Notes under the pieces: model-generated
The model's input: the letters and a program-made list of their open reading frames with translations, nothing else
What the model was told of the DNA's origin: nothing
The model's database searches: none
DNA from: a bacterium
Lineage (GTDB): Bacteria; Bacillota; Bacilli; Lactobacillales; Streptococcaceae
DNA: 64,000 bases
Assembly (NCBI GenBank): GCA_905221545.1
Contig: CAJNDO010000001.1
Coordinates: 1-64,000, forward strand
Reading direction: 5' to 3'
Translations under genes and position numbers: made by a program
Part shown: positions 37,305 to 46,896 of the stretch, piece after piece
How the letters are laid out: each line of letters opens with the position of its first letter
Position numbering within the stretch: the first letter of the stretch is position 1

Positions 37305-38180
37305 ATGAGAAATGTAAGAGTTGCAGCCATTCAGATGCAATGCGCCAAGGATGTGGCAACAAATATCCAAACCGCAGAGCGTTTAGTTCGACAAGCTGCA
37401 GACCAAGGCGCACAAATTATTCTTTTACCCGAATTGTTTGAACGTCCCTATTTCTGTCAGGAACGTCAGTATGACTACTACCAGTATGCCCAGTCGGTGA
37501 CAGAAAATACCGCGATTCAGCATTTTAAAACCATTGCTAAGGAACTACAGGTTGTTCTACCAATCAGTTTCTATGAAAAAGATGGCAATGTCTTGTATAA
37601 CTCTATTGCCGTTATTGATGCAGATGGTGAAGTGCTGGGTGTTTATCGAAAGACCCACATACCAGATGACCATTACTATCAAGAAAAATTCTATTTCACG
37701 CCTGGCAACACAGGTTTCAAGGTCTGGGATACTCGATATGCCAAGATTGGTATCGGTATCTGTTGGGATCAATGGTTCCCTGAAACAGCGCGCTGTCTTG
37801 CATTGAGTGGTGCTGAATTGCTATTTTATCCAACAGCCATCGGTTCAGAGCCAATTTTGGATACAGATAGTTGTGGTCACTGGCAACGTACCATGCAAGG
37901 ACACGCAGCAGCAAATATTGTCCCAGTTATTGCAGCTAATCGCTATGGCTTGGAAGAGGTCACGCCTAGTGATAAAAATGGTGGACAGAGTTCCAGTCTT
38001 GACTTCTACGGTTCATCCTTTATGACGGATGAAACAGGAGCTATTCTAGAGCTAGCTGAAAGACAAGCTGAAGCTGTTCTGTTAGCTACTTATGACCTAG
38101 ACAAGGGAGCAAGCGAGCGCCTAAATTGGGGACTGTTTCGAGATAGAAGACCCGAAATGTATCAACGCATTACGGACTAG
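37305..38180 (+). CDS. aguB: N-carbamoylputrescine amidase
   Basis: 291-residue nitrilase-fold amidase that hydrolyses N-carbamoylputrescine to putrescine, CO2 and ammonia. The Glu-Lys-Cys triad is visible: LPELFERPYF (Glu), YRKTHIPDDHYYQEKFYF (Lys), and GIGICWDQWFPE (Cys). AGGAG stands before the ATG. It is the last gene of the polyamine operon. Downstream there is only a weak hairpin (about 38282-38314) before the next promoter. Confidence 0.95.
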   Translation: MRNVRVAAIQMQCAKDVATNIQTAERLVRQAADQGAQIILLPELFERPYFCQERQYDYYQYAQSVTENTAIQHFKTIAKELQVVLPISFYEKDGNVLYNSIAVIDADGEVLGVYRKTHIPDDHYYQEKFYFTPGNTGFKVWDTRYAKIGIGICWDQWFPETARCLALSGAELLFYPTAIGSEPILDTDSCGHWQRTMQGHAAANIVPVIAANRYGLEEVTPSDKNGGQSSSLDFYGSSFMTDETGAILELAERQAEAVLLATYDLDKGASERLNWGLFRDRRPEMYQRITD

Positions 38181-38281
38181 TAGGGGAGAAATGAGAGATT
38201 CACTCTGCTAGATTAACTTCTTATTTGCAACTATAAGTCACTTTGTTGCCTAGCAAGTGGATTTTATATTTTAACCCTCTA

Positions 38282-38320
38282 AGGCTTTCTCGTACTTTTA
38301 TGCGAGGAGCTTTTCTGTTT
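38282..38320 (+). terminator. Probable terminator of the polyamine operon
   Basis: An imperfect hairpin (AGGCTTTCTCG with CGAGGAGCTT) is followed by TTTTCTGTTT. Confidence 0.5.
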
Positions 38321-38370
38321 AAGCTTTATCAATAAAACATGCTATAATAGTTGCAGAAAGGTTGGTATTT

Positions 38371-39072
38371 ATGGCTAGTATATTGGTTATTGAAGACAAT
38401 AGTGACATTCAAGAGATTTTACGAACACTACTTACCGAGGAGCATGAGGTGATTCAAGCCTTTTCTGGTACAGAAGGAATCATGCGTTTTGACCAAGGTG
38501 GGATTGACCTCGTTTTGCTAGATATCATGCTTCCTGGGAAAAATGGGGATCAGGTTTTAAAAGCTATCAGGGAACAAAGTCAAACTCCAGTCATTATGCT
38601 AACGGCTTTGAGCGATAAGAAGTTAATCAGTCAATACCTCTTAGAGGGTGCCAATGATTACATAATCAAGCCTTTTGATTTGGACGAAGTCTTTGCTAGG
38701 GTTACTGTTCAATTACGCCAAAGCGTAGAAAAACAGCCTATGGAAATAGAAAAAACTGAAAATCTGCCACAAAACTTGAAAAATATCCAGTTTGATGCAG
38801 AAAGTTTTGAAATCAAAAATAGCCAGGAAACGATTCGCCTTGCCAAGAAAGAATGCTTGATTCTCCAAACTCTCCTTAAACATCCTAAGAAAATTTTTAC
38901 CAAGGAAGAACTTTATGAATTGGTCTGGGAGGAGAGTTATCTACCTGGAGATAATACCCTCAATACGCATTTGAGTAATCTTCGTAAAAAATTAAACCAA
39001 CTGGATCCAAATCAAGAATACATTGAAACCATTTGGGGAGTTGGGGTAAGATTAAAAGGAGATAAGCAATGA
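38371..39072 (+). CDS. OmpR-family response regulator
   Basis: 233 residues. Receiver domain ILVIEDN (acidic pocket), LVLLDIMLPGKNGD with the phosphorylated Asp, LTALSDKK (Thr switch) and IKPFDLDE (Lys). A winged-helix output domain follows (GDNTLNTHLSNLRKKL recognition helix; VWEESY). TATAAT lies at 38343-38348. The kinase gene overlaps its stop (ATGA). Its target is likely the ABC transporter facing it at 39988-41659. The specific TCS number is not known to me. Confidence 0.92.
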   Translation: MASILVIEDNSDIQEILRTLLTEEHEVIQAFSGTEGIMRFDQGGIDLVLLDIMLPGKNGDQVLKAIREQSQTPVIMLTALSDKKLISQYLLEGANDYIIKPFDLDEVFARVTVQLRQSVEKQPMEIEKTENLPQNLKNIQFDAESFEIKNSQETIRLAKKECLILQTLLKHPKKIFTKEELYELVWEESYLPGDNTLNTHLSNLRKKLNQLDPNQEYIETIWGVGVRLKGDKQ

Positions 39073-39947
39073 CCTACATGATAATCGTTGTCCTACTGGT
39101 TCTCCTAATCATTTTATCGATTACATTGATTCGCTATCATCTCGCTCTTAAGAGCCTGAGTCAACAGATTGAAGACAAGATTCTTACAGGTAGTATGAAA
39201 AGAGTCGGAGTCAGCATTTTTTCCAAACATTTTTTACAACTCTACCAGCAGATTGAAAATCTATTTCAGGAAGTAGAGCAATCTCGGTTAGTGATGAAAA
39301 GGGAAAAGCAGACTCTGGATATGGCCATCAGCAATATCGCCCATGATATTCGGACACCTTTGACTATCGCGTCAGGCTACACTCAACAATTGATAAAGTC
39401 TCCTGAAGACAAATCAGAAACCTTACAAAAAATAGCCCAGCATCTTGATTTAGTTTCCAAACGTTTGGAGGCTCTCCTAGAATACCGTCGTTTGATGGAA
39501 GGAGCTGTCAAACCGAAACTGGAAGAAGTGGATCTTTCAACTTTTATCACTAAAAAGACTCTGGCTTATTATGATGTTTTTCAGGCGGCAAATATCACGC
39601 TTGATTTTAAGGTTGAAGCTGGTTTAAAAACGAGGACTGATGAAGACTTGCTGGATCGAATTTTACAAAATTTACTTGGAAATGTCCTCAAGCATGGTAA
39701 GGAAGAAGCGCGTCTGTCTTTGCGAAAAGAAAAGGAACAGCCTGTCTTAGAGATTGCAAACCTTGTCAAACAGCCCATCAAAAAAATAGAAAATCTCAGC
39801 AACCGTTTTTATTCTGAAAATCTATCTGACACCGAAGAATCCTCTGGTTTAGGCCTTTATATCACTGAGGAATTATGTCATCTTCTCGGTGCAGAAATGA
39901 AACTAAGCACAGATAGGCAGTGGTTGTCGGTTTTCATTTATTTTTAA
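39069..39947 (+). CDS. Sensor histidine kinase
   Basis: 292 residues with a single N-terminal membrane helix (MTYMIIVVLLVLLIILSITLI) and virtually no extracellular sensor domain. DHp domain with phospho-accepting His in SNIAHDIRTPLTIAS. N-box RILQNLLGNVLKHG and G-box SGLGLYITEEL. Kinases of this compact form usually sense through a partner ABC transporter or the membrane. The convergent exporter next door is the obvious candidate. Confidence 0.92.
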   Translation: MTYMIIVVLLVLLIILSITLIRYHLALKSLSQQIEDKILTGSMKRVGVSIFSKHFLQLYQQIENLFQEVEQSRLVMKREKQTLDMAISNIAHDIRTPLTIASGYTQQLIKSPEDKSETLQKIAQHLDLVSKRLEALLEYRRLMEGAVKPKLEEVDLSTFITKKTLAYYDVFQAANITLDFKVEAGLKTRTDEDLLDRILQNLLGNVLKHGKEEARLSLRKEKEQPVLEIANLVKQPIKKIENLSNRFYSENLSDTEESSGLGLYITEELCHLLGAEMKLSTDRQWLSVFIYF

Positions 39948-39956
39948 CAAAAAGAA

Positions 39957-39988
39957 ACCTCCTCTGTAGGCTAGAGGAGGTCATTTTT
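39957..39988. terminator. Bidirectional terminator between the kinase and ABC genes
   Basis: The perfect stem ACCTCCTCT (39957-39965) with AGAGGAGGT (39973-39981) has A- and T-runs outside. Confidence 0.88.
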
Positions 39989-40740
39989 TATAGACTTTTC
40001 TTTTTGAAAACTGCCAGTCCACTTAGATTAAAGATTAGAATAACAGCTAAGGTAACTATAAGTGTATAGAAAATGGATTCACTATTAGCAGTCATAGCAT
40101 AGAAAAACTGCAATGATAAATATGGCAAAATTTTGATACTTGGGAAGATGAGCATTGGCATAGAAAGTAAGATGGAGCTGACCAAATAGCCAATAAATAC
40201 CGCAAGATAAGAGTGACTAACATAGAGGATGAAGGAAACAATGGAAAGCCAAGCAAGGAGGCAAAGGAATTGAAGGAAAATGGTTGTCAATAGATTGCCA
40301 ATAAAGCCATCAGGCATGGTTCCAAATCCATTTAAGATAGTTGCTGGGATAAAGGCAATCACAAGGCTGATGAGAAGTTGCAAGAGTGCAATACAAGCCA
40401 CTACAAAAGCTTTAGCTAGGAAAAATTCTGTACGAGAAACCCCTACTGTCAAACTATTTTTATAGAGCTTTCCGATTAAATCAACACCGAGAACTAGACA
40501 AGTTAGAATAATACAGAGAAAAACGAGGTTTGAACCTTGACTAGATGCGTTAATCAGGGCTTGTACACCGTCCCAACCATGGGTTGGAATTTCTGGCTCT
40601 TCTGTCTGGATTGCCATCAGATGGCCAGTAGCTCCAATACTTGCGCCCATTAGCATGAGAGAAAAGAGAATGAACTCTGTAATCCAAAAACCTTTGGAAC
40701 GGAAAAGACGGTAAAAGTCTGCTTGAATGGTATGTATCAT
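39988..40740 (-). CDS. ABC-2 type permease
   Basis: 250 residues, six predicted membrane segments (about 18-36, 66-88, 108-134, 146-170, 175-197, 218-240). It lies in an operon 10 nt after the ATPase gene. There is no enzymatic motif. It belongs to the group of small ABC-2 permeases that export antimicrobial peptides or protect against them (immunity-type). Substrate unknown. The adjacent two-component system suggests inducible control. Confidence 0.82.
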   Translation of the reverse strand: MIHTIQADFYRLFRSKGFWITEFILFSLMLMGASIGATGHLMAIQTEEPEIPTHGWDGVQALINASSQGSNLVFLCIILTCLVLGVDLIGKLYKNSLTVGVSRTEFFLAKAFVVACIALLQLLISLVIAFIPATILNGFGTMPDGFIGNLLTTIFLQFLCLLAWLSIVSFILYVSHSYLAVFIGYLVSSILLSMPMLIFPSIKILPYLSLQFFYAMTANSESIFYTLIVTLAVILIFNLSGLAVFKKKSL

Positions 40741-40750
40741 GATTTTCCTC

Positions 40751-41659
40751 CTATTCGACCAACTGAGTGAAGTATTCTTCTAGGTTTTGACGGGCGTAGT
40801 AAATCTCGTCAATAGCGACATCTGCCAAGGTTAATTCCTTGAGAATCTGTTTGACATCTTGTTCCTGACCAAAAATGTGGATTTCATTTTCTGGATTGAC
40901 AACCTTGAACTGGAGCCGGATTTGTTCTTTCAATACTTGGCAAGCTTTCTCTTGGTCAGCTGTCTTAAGGACAATATAATCCTCACTTAGTGTTTCAAAT
41001 TCAGCTTTGCTGATTTCACGGATAATCTTGCCTTGATCTAAAATACCAAAGCGATTTGCTACGAGATAGAGTTCTGACAAGATATGGCTAGAGATGAGAA
41101 TGGTGATTCCTTTTTCTTGATTGAGCCGTTGAATCATCAAACGAAATTCTTTGATACCAATTGGGTCAAGTCCATTGATAGGTTCATCTAAGATCAGGAA
41201 GTCTGGTTTGGAGAGAAGAGCAATAGCGATACCAAGTCTTTGCTTCATTCCAAGAGAGAAATCTCGAAAGACTTTTTTACCTGTATCTGACAAACCTACA
41301 TAGTCCAGCGTTTCTCGAATGACTTGATCAGCATTTGGAATATGACGAATCATACAGTAATATTTCAGGTTTTGATAGGCTGTTAAGTGATTATGAGCTA
41401 CAGGTGATTCGATCACCGAACCTACTCGAGATAGGGCCTTGGTCCACTCATTTTCCGTTTTGCTGGAGAATAGGGAAACAGTTCCCTTATCCGCAAACAG
41501 TAGTTGCGTAATGATTTTTATTAAGGTGGTCTTCCCAGCTCCATTCTTCCCGATAAGTCCATAAATATCTCCCTCTCTTATCGTTAGATGAAGATCCTGA
41601 AGAATAGCTTGTTTGGCAAAGTTTTTGGACAATCCATGAATGTCAAGTACTGTTTTCAT
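40751..41659 (-). CDS. ABC transporter ATPase (bacteriocin/lantibiotic-type exporter)
   Basis: 302 residues. Walker A GLIGKNGAGKTTLIK, signature FSLGMKQRLGIA, Walker B FLILDEPINGLDP, H-loop SSHILSE. A C-terminal extension of about 80 residues is typical of drug/peptide exporter ATPases. The ATG at 41659 follows AGGAGAG. The frame further upstream to 41728 has no signals. It forms a pair with the ABC-2 permease downstream. Confidence 0.9.
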   Translation of the reverse strand: MKTVLDIHGLSKNFAKQAILQDLHLTIREGDIYGLIGKNGAGKTTLIKIITQLLFADKGTVSLFSSKTENEWTKALSRVGSVIESPVAHNHLTAYQNLKYYCMIRHIPNADQVIRETLDYVGLSDTGKKVFRDFSLGMKQRLGIAIALLSKPDFLILDEPINGLDPIGIKEFRLMIQRLNQEKGITILISSHILSELYLVANRFGILDQGKIIREISKAEFETLSEDYIVLKTADQEKACQVLKEQIRLQFKVVNPENEIHIFGQEQDVKQILKELTLADVAIDEIYYARQNLEEYFTQLVE

Positions 41660-41768
41660 GATTCTCTCCTTTTGATTTATTTTGATAACTTTAGTATAAA
41701 GCATAGAAATCAAAGAAAGCTCAAGCATTTCTAAAGAATTTCTAAAGTTTTAAGAATTCTTAAATATC

Positions 41769-41797
41769 AAAACCCAGTTGACATGAACTGGGCTTCT
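41769..41797 (-). terminator. Terminator of the HAD phosphatase gene
   Basis: On the minus strand, AAGCCCAGTT pairs with AACTGGGTTTT, 4 nt after the stop. Confidence 0.75.
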
Positions 41798-41800
41798 TAA

Positions 41801-42610
41801 TTATAAAATATACTTCTCAATCGCACGCGCGACGCCGGCTTCTTCGTTGCTTGCTGTAACATCATCAGCTAGGGATTTGACATAATCACTGGCATTTCCC
41901 ATAGCAATACCAAGTCCTGCAAATTGGAGCATTTCGATATCGTTATTGGCATCGCCCATGGCCATAATTTCTGCGGGCTCAATCTTAAAAATCTCAGATA
42001 GTCGAGAAAGAGCAGTAGCCTTTGTCGTTCCAAGTGGCATGGCTTCATAAATGACAGGCTGCGAACGAACTCCGCTAAATCGTTGACAGAGTTCCTCAGC
42101 AAAACGCTGCTCAAAATCGTCTGTTTGGCTCTCTGTTCCTAAAAACATACCTTGGAACATACGATACTTGCCACTGGTAGCTTCCTCAAGAGAAATTTCA
42201 GTCAGGTCTGAAAAGACTAGCTTAGCATCATTTCGAATGACTTGATTAGGCTTGCCTCCGAGGACAAAATAATGCTCCTCATCAAAAAGAGTCAACTGAA
42301 CATCGCTTTTTTCAGCTAGGTCATAGAGGTATTCAATGTCAGCTGGACTAAGTTCCTGCCAATCAACTAGCCCCCAGTCACTGGTCTGGTGAGTTGAGCA
42401 ACCGTTGTTAACAATGACATACTCATTCTGGAGGTCCAGCCCCAGTTTTTGATAGTAGGGGAGGACACCAAAGAGCGGGCGACCCGTACAAAGTACCAGT
42501 TTGACACCTTTTTCGATAGCTTGGTGAATAGCAGTGATGTGAGCTTGTGGGATTTCCTTGGCTTCATTGAGGAGGGTTCCGTCCATATCCAAGGCTAGTA
42601 GTTTAATCAT
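41801..42610 (-). CDS. Cof-type HAD hydrolase
   Basis: 269 residues of the Cof/HAD-IIB subfamily. Motif I LLALDMDGTLLN holds the nucleophile Asp. CTGRP is motif II. Lys is in TTKATAL, and MAMGDANNDIEML is motif IV. Members dephosphorylate sugar phosphates or cofactor intermediates; the substrate is not predicted. It is monocistronic. The upstream region 42611-42818 holds two divergent starts and no other gene. Confidence 0.92.
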   Translation of the reverse strand: MIKLLALDMDGTLLNEAKEIPQAHITAIHQAIEKGVKLVLCTGRPLFGVLPYYQKLGLDLQNEYVIVNNGCSTHQTSDWGLVDWQELSPADIEYLYDLAEKSDVQLTLFDEEHYFVLGGKPNQVIRNDAKLVFSDLTEISLEEATSGKYRMFQGMFLGTESQTDDFEQRFAEELCQRFSGVRSQPVIYEAMPLGTTKATALSRLSEIFKIEPAEIMAMGDANNDIEMLQFAGLGIAMGNASDYVKSLADDVTASNEEAGVARAIEKYIL

Positions 42611-42818
42611 AGATTTTCCTTCTTTATCTTTTGGTATTATTATAGCATATTTTAGAAAAGATGATAGTGAAAGGTTAGGGACTAGCTGATTTTACAGTTT
42701 AGGATGTTTTGATGACAATTCATGATTTGAAGAGGATACTTTGCGAAGATATGCTATACTAAACTTGTGATTCAATCAAGTATTTTGTAAACTTATCAAG
42801 GAAAACAGAGGATTTAAT

Positions 42819-43490
42819 ATGAAAAAACGGATTATTCAGATTTTACTAGCATTGTCCTTAATTTTTTATAAATCAACTTGGTTTTGGAAGATTTTCAACC
42901 ACCTCACAAAGCCCTATCTACCAGCAAGTCGTGAATTTTTTCAGATTCTGCTTTTGCTGGAAAGTGGTGTTCTTTTGTCAGCAGTCATCTATCTACTAGT
43001 TTTTGCAGGAAAGAAGACTTTTCATTTCAAGTGGCAGCCGAGGTACTTTATCTACCTTTTACTGGGCTACATCATTTTGTATTTGTCTGACTTCCTCTTG
43101 TCTTATTTCATACCCTCGTCTTCGAATCAAATTTCTTTGAATGAAACGATAGAAATGATGGGGCGACAGAAATTACCCTATTTCTTGCTCATAGTTTGCT
43201 TCATCGGCCCTATTTCTGAGGAATTGATTTATCGCGGTGTGCTTATGACAACCTTTTTCAAAAACTCACCTTGGTACGGAGATGTCTTGCTTTCTGCTAT
43301 TATTTTCGGTTATATTCATATCAATTTCGCTTTAACACCTCTTGCCTTTTTCATTTATACTAGTGGAGGTCTTATTTTGGCTATATTGTATCGCATGACA
43401 AAAAGTCTCTACTATCCAATAGTGGTTCATATCCTCATCAATATCACTGCCTTCTGGAACTTGTGGTTACTCCTATTTTCAGGAAGTTAG
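42819..43490 (+). CDS. CPBP-family intramembrane metalloprotease
   Basis: 223 residues, about six membrane helices. The CPBP/Abi signature is EELIYRGVL with the paired histidines FGYIHINF and HILINIT. In streptococci and lactobacilli such proteins are linked to bacteriocin self-immunity, but the substrate is unknown here. No bacteriocin precursor gene is visible next to it. A terminator follows at 43503-43530. Confidence 0.88.
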   Translation: MKKRIIQILLALSLIFYKSTWFWKIFNHLTKPYLPASREFFQILLLLESGVLLSAVIYLLVFAGKKTFHFKWQPRYFIYLLLGYIILYLSDFLLSYFIPSSSNQISLNETIEMMGRQKLPYFLLIVCFIGPISEELIYRGVLMTTFFKNSPWYGDVLLSAIIFGYIHINFALTPLAFFIYTSGGLILAILYRMTKSLYYPIVVHILINITAFWNLWLLLFSGS

Positions 43491-43502
43491 CTTACTAAAA
43501 CA

Positions 43503-43530
43503 ATGTCGGAATTTTCCGGCATTTTCTTTT
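43503..43530 (+). terminator. Terminator of the CPBP gene
   Basis: ATGTCGGAA pairs with TTCCGGCAT (one G-U type pair) and is followed by TTTCTTTT. Confidence 0.7.
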
Positions 43531-43580
43531 CAACAAATGAGCAAGAACTGATTATTTACAGGATTGCTTAATTAAAAAAT

Positions 43581-43588
43581 GGTATAAT
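43581..43588 (+). promoter_or_regulatory. -10 of the rexBA operon
   Basis: ATGGTATAAT puts an extended -10 (TATAAT 43583-43588) 32 bp before the chosen rexB start. A start site near 43595 would place an in-frame ATG (43597) at the very 5' end of the message. Confidence 0.55.
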
Positions 43589-43620
43589 GAAAGGTAATGA
43601 AAAATTCCAACGAGGCTGAG

Positions 43621-46600
43621 ATGAAATTACTCTATACTGATATTCGGACTTCTTTGACTGAAATCCTGACTAGAGAGGCGGAAGAGTTGGTTGCTGCGGG
43701 CAAGCGGGTCTTCTACATTGCCCCCAACTCTCTTTCTTTTGAAAAGGAACGCACCGTGCTGGAATGCTTGTCCCAGCAGGCTTCTTTTGCAATTACTGTC
43801 ACGCGCTTTGCTCAAATGGCACGTTATCTGGTCTTGAATGACTTGCCTGCCAAGACCAGTCTTGATGATATCGGTCTTGGGATGGCCTTTTACAAGTGCC
43901 TTGCGGAACTTGATCCCAAGGAATTACGAGTTTACGGCGCAATTAAGCAAGATCCTCAGTTTATCCAGCAGTTGATTGAGCTTTATCACGAGATGACGAC
44001 TGCTCAGATGAGTTTTTTGGACTTAGAGAGTTTGACGGATGAGGACAAGAGAGCCGATTTACTCTTAATTTTTGAGAAAGTAACGGCCTACCTCAATCAA
44101 GGGCAGTTGGCTCAGGGGAGTCAGTTGTCCCATTTGATTGAGGCTATTGAGAATGACAAGGTAAGTAGTGATTTTACTCAAATTGCCCTTGTCATTGATG
44201 GATTTACTCGTTTTTCTGCCGAGGAAGAGCGGATTGTGGACTTGCTTCATGGCAAGGGTGTTGAAATTGTCATTGGGGCTTATGCTAGTAAGAAAGCCTA
44301 TACCAGCCCTTTTAGCGAGGGTAATCTTTACCAAGCCAGTGTGGAGTTTCTCCATCATCTAGCCTCTAAATACCAAACACCTGCTCAGGACTATTCTCAA
44401 TTTCACGAGAAGATGGATAGTTTTGACAAGGCCTCTCGTTTGTTGGAGTCTTCTTATGACTTTTCAGAACTCACCATGGATATCGATGAGAAAGACCGTG
44501 AAAATCTGCAACTCTGGTCTTGTTTGACGCAAAAAGAAGAGTTGGAGTTGGTAGCCCGTAGCATTCGTCAGAAATTGCATGAGAACTCAGACCTTAGTTA
44601 CAAGCATTTTCGTATTCTCTTGGGAGATGTGTCTTCTTATCAATTATCCCTTAAAACCATTTTTGACCAGTATCAGATTCCTTTCTATCTTGGTAGAAGC
44701 GAATCCATGGCTCATCACCCCTTGACACAGTTTGTCGAGTCTATTTTGGCTTTAAAACGCTACCGTTTTCGTCAGGAGGATTTGATAAACCTCCTCAGAA
44801 CTGGTTTGTATACCGACCTTAGTCAGGCAGATATTGACGCATTTGAGCAATATCTCCGCTATCTTGGTATCAATGGCTTGCCAGCCTTTCAGCAAACCTT
44901 CACCAAATCCCACCATGGAAAATTTAATTTAGAGAGATTAAATGCTCTTCGTCTGCGTATTTTAGCCCCTCTTGAAACCCTATTTGCCAGCCGAAAGCAG
45001 AAGGCAGAAAATCTCTTGCAAAAGTGGAATGTCTTTCTAAAAGAAGGAGCGGTGACCAAGCAGTTGCAAGATTTGACAGCTACTATGGAAGCTCTTGAAC
45101 AGGAAAGACAAGCCGAAGTTTGGAAAGCCTTCTGCCATATTTTAGAACAATTTGCGACTGTTTTTGCTGGTTCACAGGTTAGTCTGGAGGATTTCCTAGC
45201 CTTGCTCCATTCTGGGATGAGCCTATCTCAGTACCGTACTATTCCAGCAACCGTAGATACCGTTCTGGTGCAAAGCTATGATTTGATTGCGCCACTTACT
45301 GCTGACTTTGTCTATGCCATAGGGCTGACTCAGGACAATTTACCAAAAATAGCGCAAAACACCAGTCTTTTGACTGATGAAGAAAGACAAAGCTTAAACC
45401 AAGCGACAGAGGAAGGTGTTCAATTACTGATTGCCAGCAGTGAAAATCTCAAGAAAAATCGCTATACTATGCTTTCCTTGGTCAATTCTGCACGTAAAGA
45501 GTTGGTCTTGTCGGCTCCAAGCCTTTTTAATGAAAGTGAAAGTAAGGAATCTGCCTATCTTCAAGAGCTGGTCCATTTTGGATTTAGTCGGAAAGAGAAG
45601 AGGATGAACCACAAAGGGCTGTCTAAAGAAGATATGGGGTCATATCATAGTCTTTTGTCTAGTCTAGTTGCCTATCACCAGCAGGGCGAAACGAATGATA
45701 GTGAGCAAGATTTGACCTTTGTCAAGGTTCTGGCGCGTGTCATGGGTAAAAAACTAGACCAGCAAGGTTTAGGAAATCCTGCCCTCCCAACCAGTCCAAG
45801 CAGTAAGCAGTTGGCTAAGGACACCTTACAAGCTCTCTATCCTGCTGATCAGGAGTTTTACCTGTCTACCTCTGGTTTGACGGAGTTTTACCGGAACCAA
45901 TACAGTTATTTCCTCCGTTATGTTTTAGGCTTGCAGGAAGAATTGCGCCTTCGCCCTGATGCTCGTAGTCACGGGAATTTCTTGCACCGTATTTTTGAAC
46001 GTGCCTTGCAGTTACCTGATGAAGATTCCTTTGACCACCGTCTAGAACAAGCTATCCAAGAAACCAGTCAAGAACGCGAATTTGAAGCTATTTATCAAGA
46101 AAGTTTGGAAGCCCAGTTTACCAAGGAAGTTCTGCTTGATGTGGCGCGTACGACTGGACATATTCTCCGACACAATCCAGCCATCGAGACTATTAAAGAA
46201 GAGGCAAATTTCGGTGGGAAAGAGCAGGCCTTTATTCAATTGGACAATGGACGCAGTGTATTTGTACGAGGCAAGGTTGACCGCATTGACCGCCTGAAAG
46301 CTGATGGGGCGATAGGAGTAGTAGACTACAAGTCTAGTCTAACTCAGTTCCAGTTTCCTCATTTCTTTAATGGGCTCAATTCCCAGTTACCAACCTATCT
46401 TGCTGCCCTAAAAAGAGAGGGGGAGCAGAACTTTTTCGGCGCCATGTACTTGGAAATGGCTGAACCAGTCCAATCTCTGATGGCTGTTAAAAATCTAGCA
46501 GGAGCAGTGGTAGAAGCCAGCAAGTCTATGAAATACCAAGGCCTCTTTTGGGAAAAAGAAAGCAGTCATTTGGGCGAATTTTACAACAAAAGCAAGTCCA

Positions 46601-46896
46601 ACCAGCTGACAGATGAGGAATTCCAGCTCCTACTGGACTACAATGCCCATCTTTACAAGAAAGCAGCTGAGAAGATTTTAGAAGGGCAATTCGCCATCAA
46701 TCCCTATACCGAAAATGGCCGAAGTATTGCCCCATATGTTCAGCAACATCAAGCCATCACAGGATTTGAAGCCAATTACCACTTAGGTCAAGCCCGTTTC
46801 CTAGAGAAGTTAGACTTGGCTGACGGCAAGCGTCTGGTCGGAGAAAAGCTCAAGCAAACTTGGTTTGAAAAAATAAGAGAGGAGTTGAATCGATGA
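43621..46896 (+). CDS. rexB: ATP-dependent exonuclease RexB (AddB-type subunit)
   Basis: 1091 residues, subunit of the RexAB (AddAB) helicase-nuclease for recombinational repair. A helicase-like N-terminal region without a canonical Walker A motif is followed by a C-terminal RecB-type nuclease: [11 protein letters not shown] holds the Asp and Lys of the D-x-K core. The cysteine that begins the iron-sulphur cluster in AddB is replaced ([11 protein letters not shown] has Asn), so no Fe-S cluster is predicted. The start at 43621 (GAGGCTGAGATG) matches the usual length. An upstream in-frame ATG at 43597 adds eight residues. Confidence 0.93.
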   Translation: MKLLYTDIRTSLTEILTREAEELVAAGKRVFYIAPNSLSFEKERTVLECLSQQASFAITVTRFAQMARYLVLNDLPAKTSLDDIGLGMAFYKCLAELDPKELRVYGAIKQDPQFIQQLIELYHEMTTAQMSFLDLESLTDEDKRADLLLIFEKVTAYLNQGQLAQGSQLSHLIEAIENDKVSSDFTQIALVIDGFTRFSAEEERIVDLLHGKGVEIVIGAYASKKAYTSPFSEGNLYQASVEFLHHLASKYQTPAQDYSQFHEKMDSFDKASRLLESSYDFSELTMDIDEKDRENLQLWSCLTQKEELELVARSIRQKLHENSDLSYKHFRILLGDVSSYQLSLKTIFDQYQIPFYLGRSESMAHHPLTQFVESILALKRYRFRQEDLINLLRTGLYTDLSQADIDAFEQYLRYLGINGLPAFQQTFTKSHHGKFNLERLNALRLRILAPLETLFASRKQKAENLLQKWNVFLKEGAVTKQLQDLTATMEALEQERQAEVWKAFCHILEQFATVFAGSQVSLEDFLALLHSGMSLSQYRTIPATVDTVLVQSYDLIAPLTADFVYAIGLTQDNLPKIAQNTSLLTDEERQSLNQATEEGVQLLIASSENLKKNRYTMLSLVNSARKELVLSAPSLFNESESKESAYLQELVHFGFSRKEKRMNHKGLSKEDMGSYHSLLSSLVAYHQQGETNDSEQDLTFVKVLARVMGKKLDQQGLGNPALPTSPSSKQLAKDTLQALYPADQEFYLSTSGLTEFYRNQYSYFLRYVLGLQEELRLRPDARSHGNFLHRIFERALQLPDEDSFDHRLEQAIQETSQEREFEAIYQESLEAQFTKEVLLDVARTTGHILRHNPAIETIKEEANFGGKEQAFIQLDNGRSVFVRGKVDRIDRLKADGAIGVVDYKSSLTQFQFPHFFNGLNSQLPTYLAALKREGEQNFFGAMYLEMAEPVQSLMAVKNLAGAVVEASKSMKYQGLFWEKESSHLGEFYNKSKSNQLTDEEFQLLLDYNAHLYKKAAEKILEGQFAINPYTENGRSIAPYVQQHQAITGFEANYHLGQARFLEKLDLADGKRLVGEKLKQTWFEKIREELNR

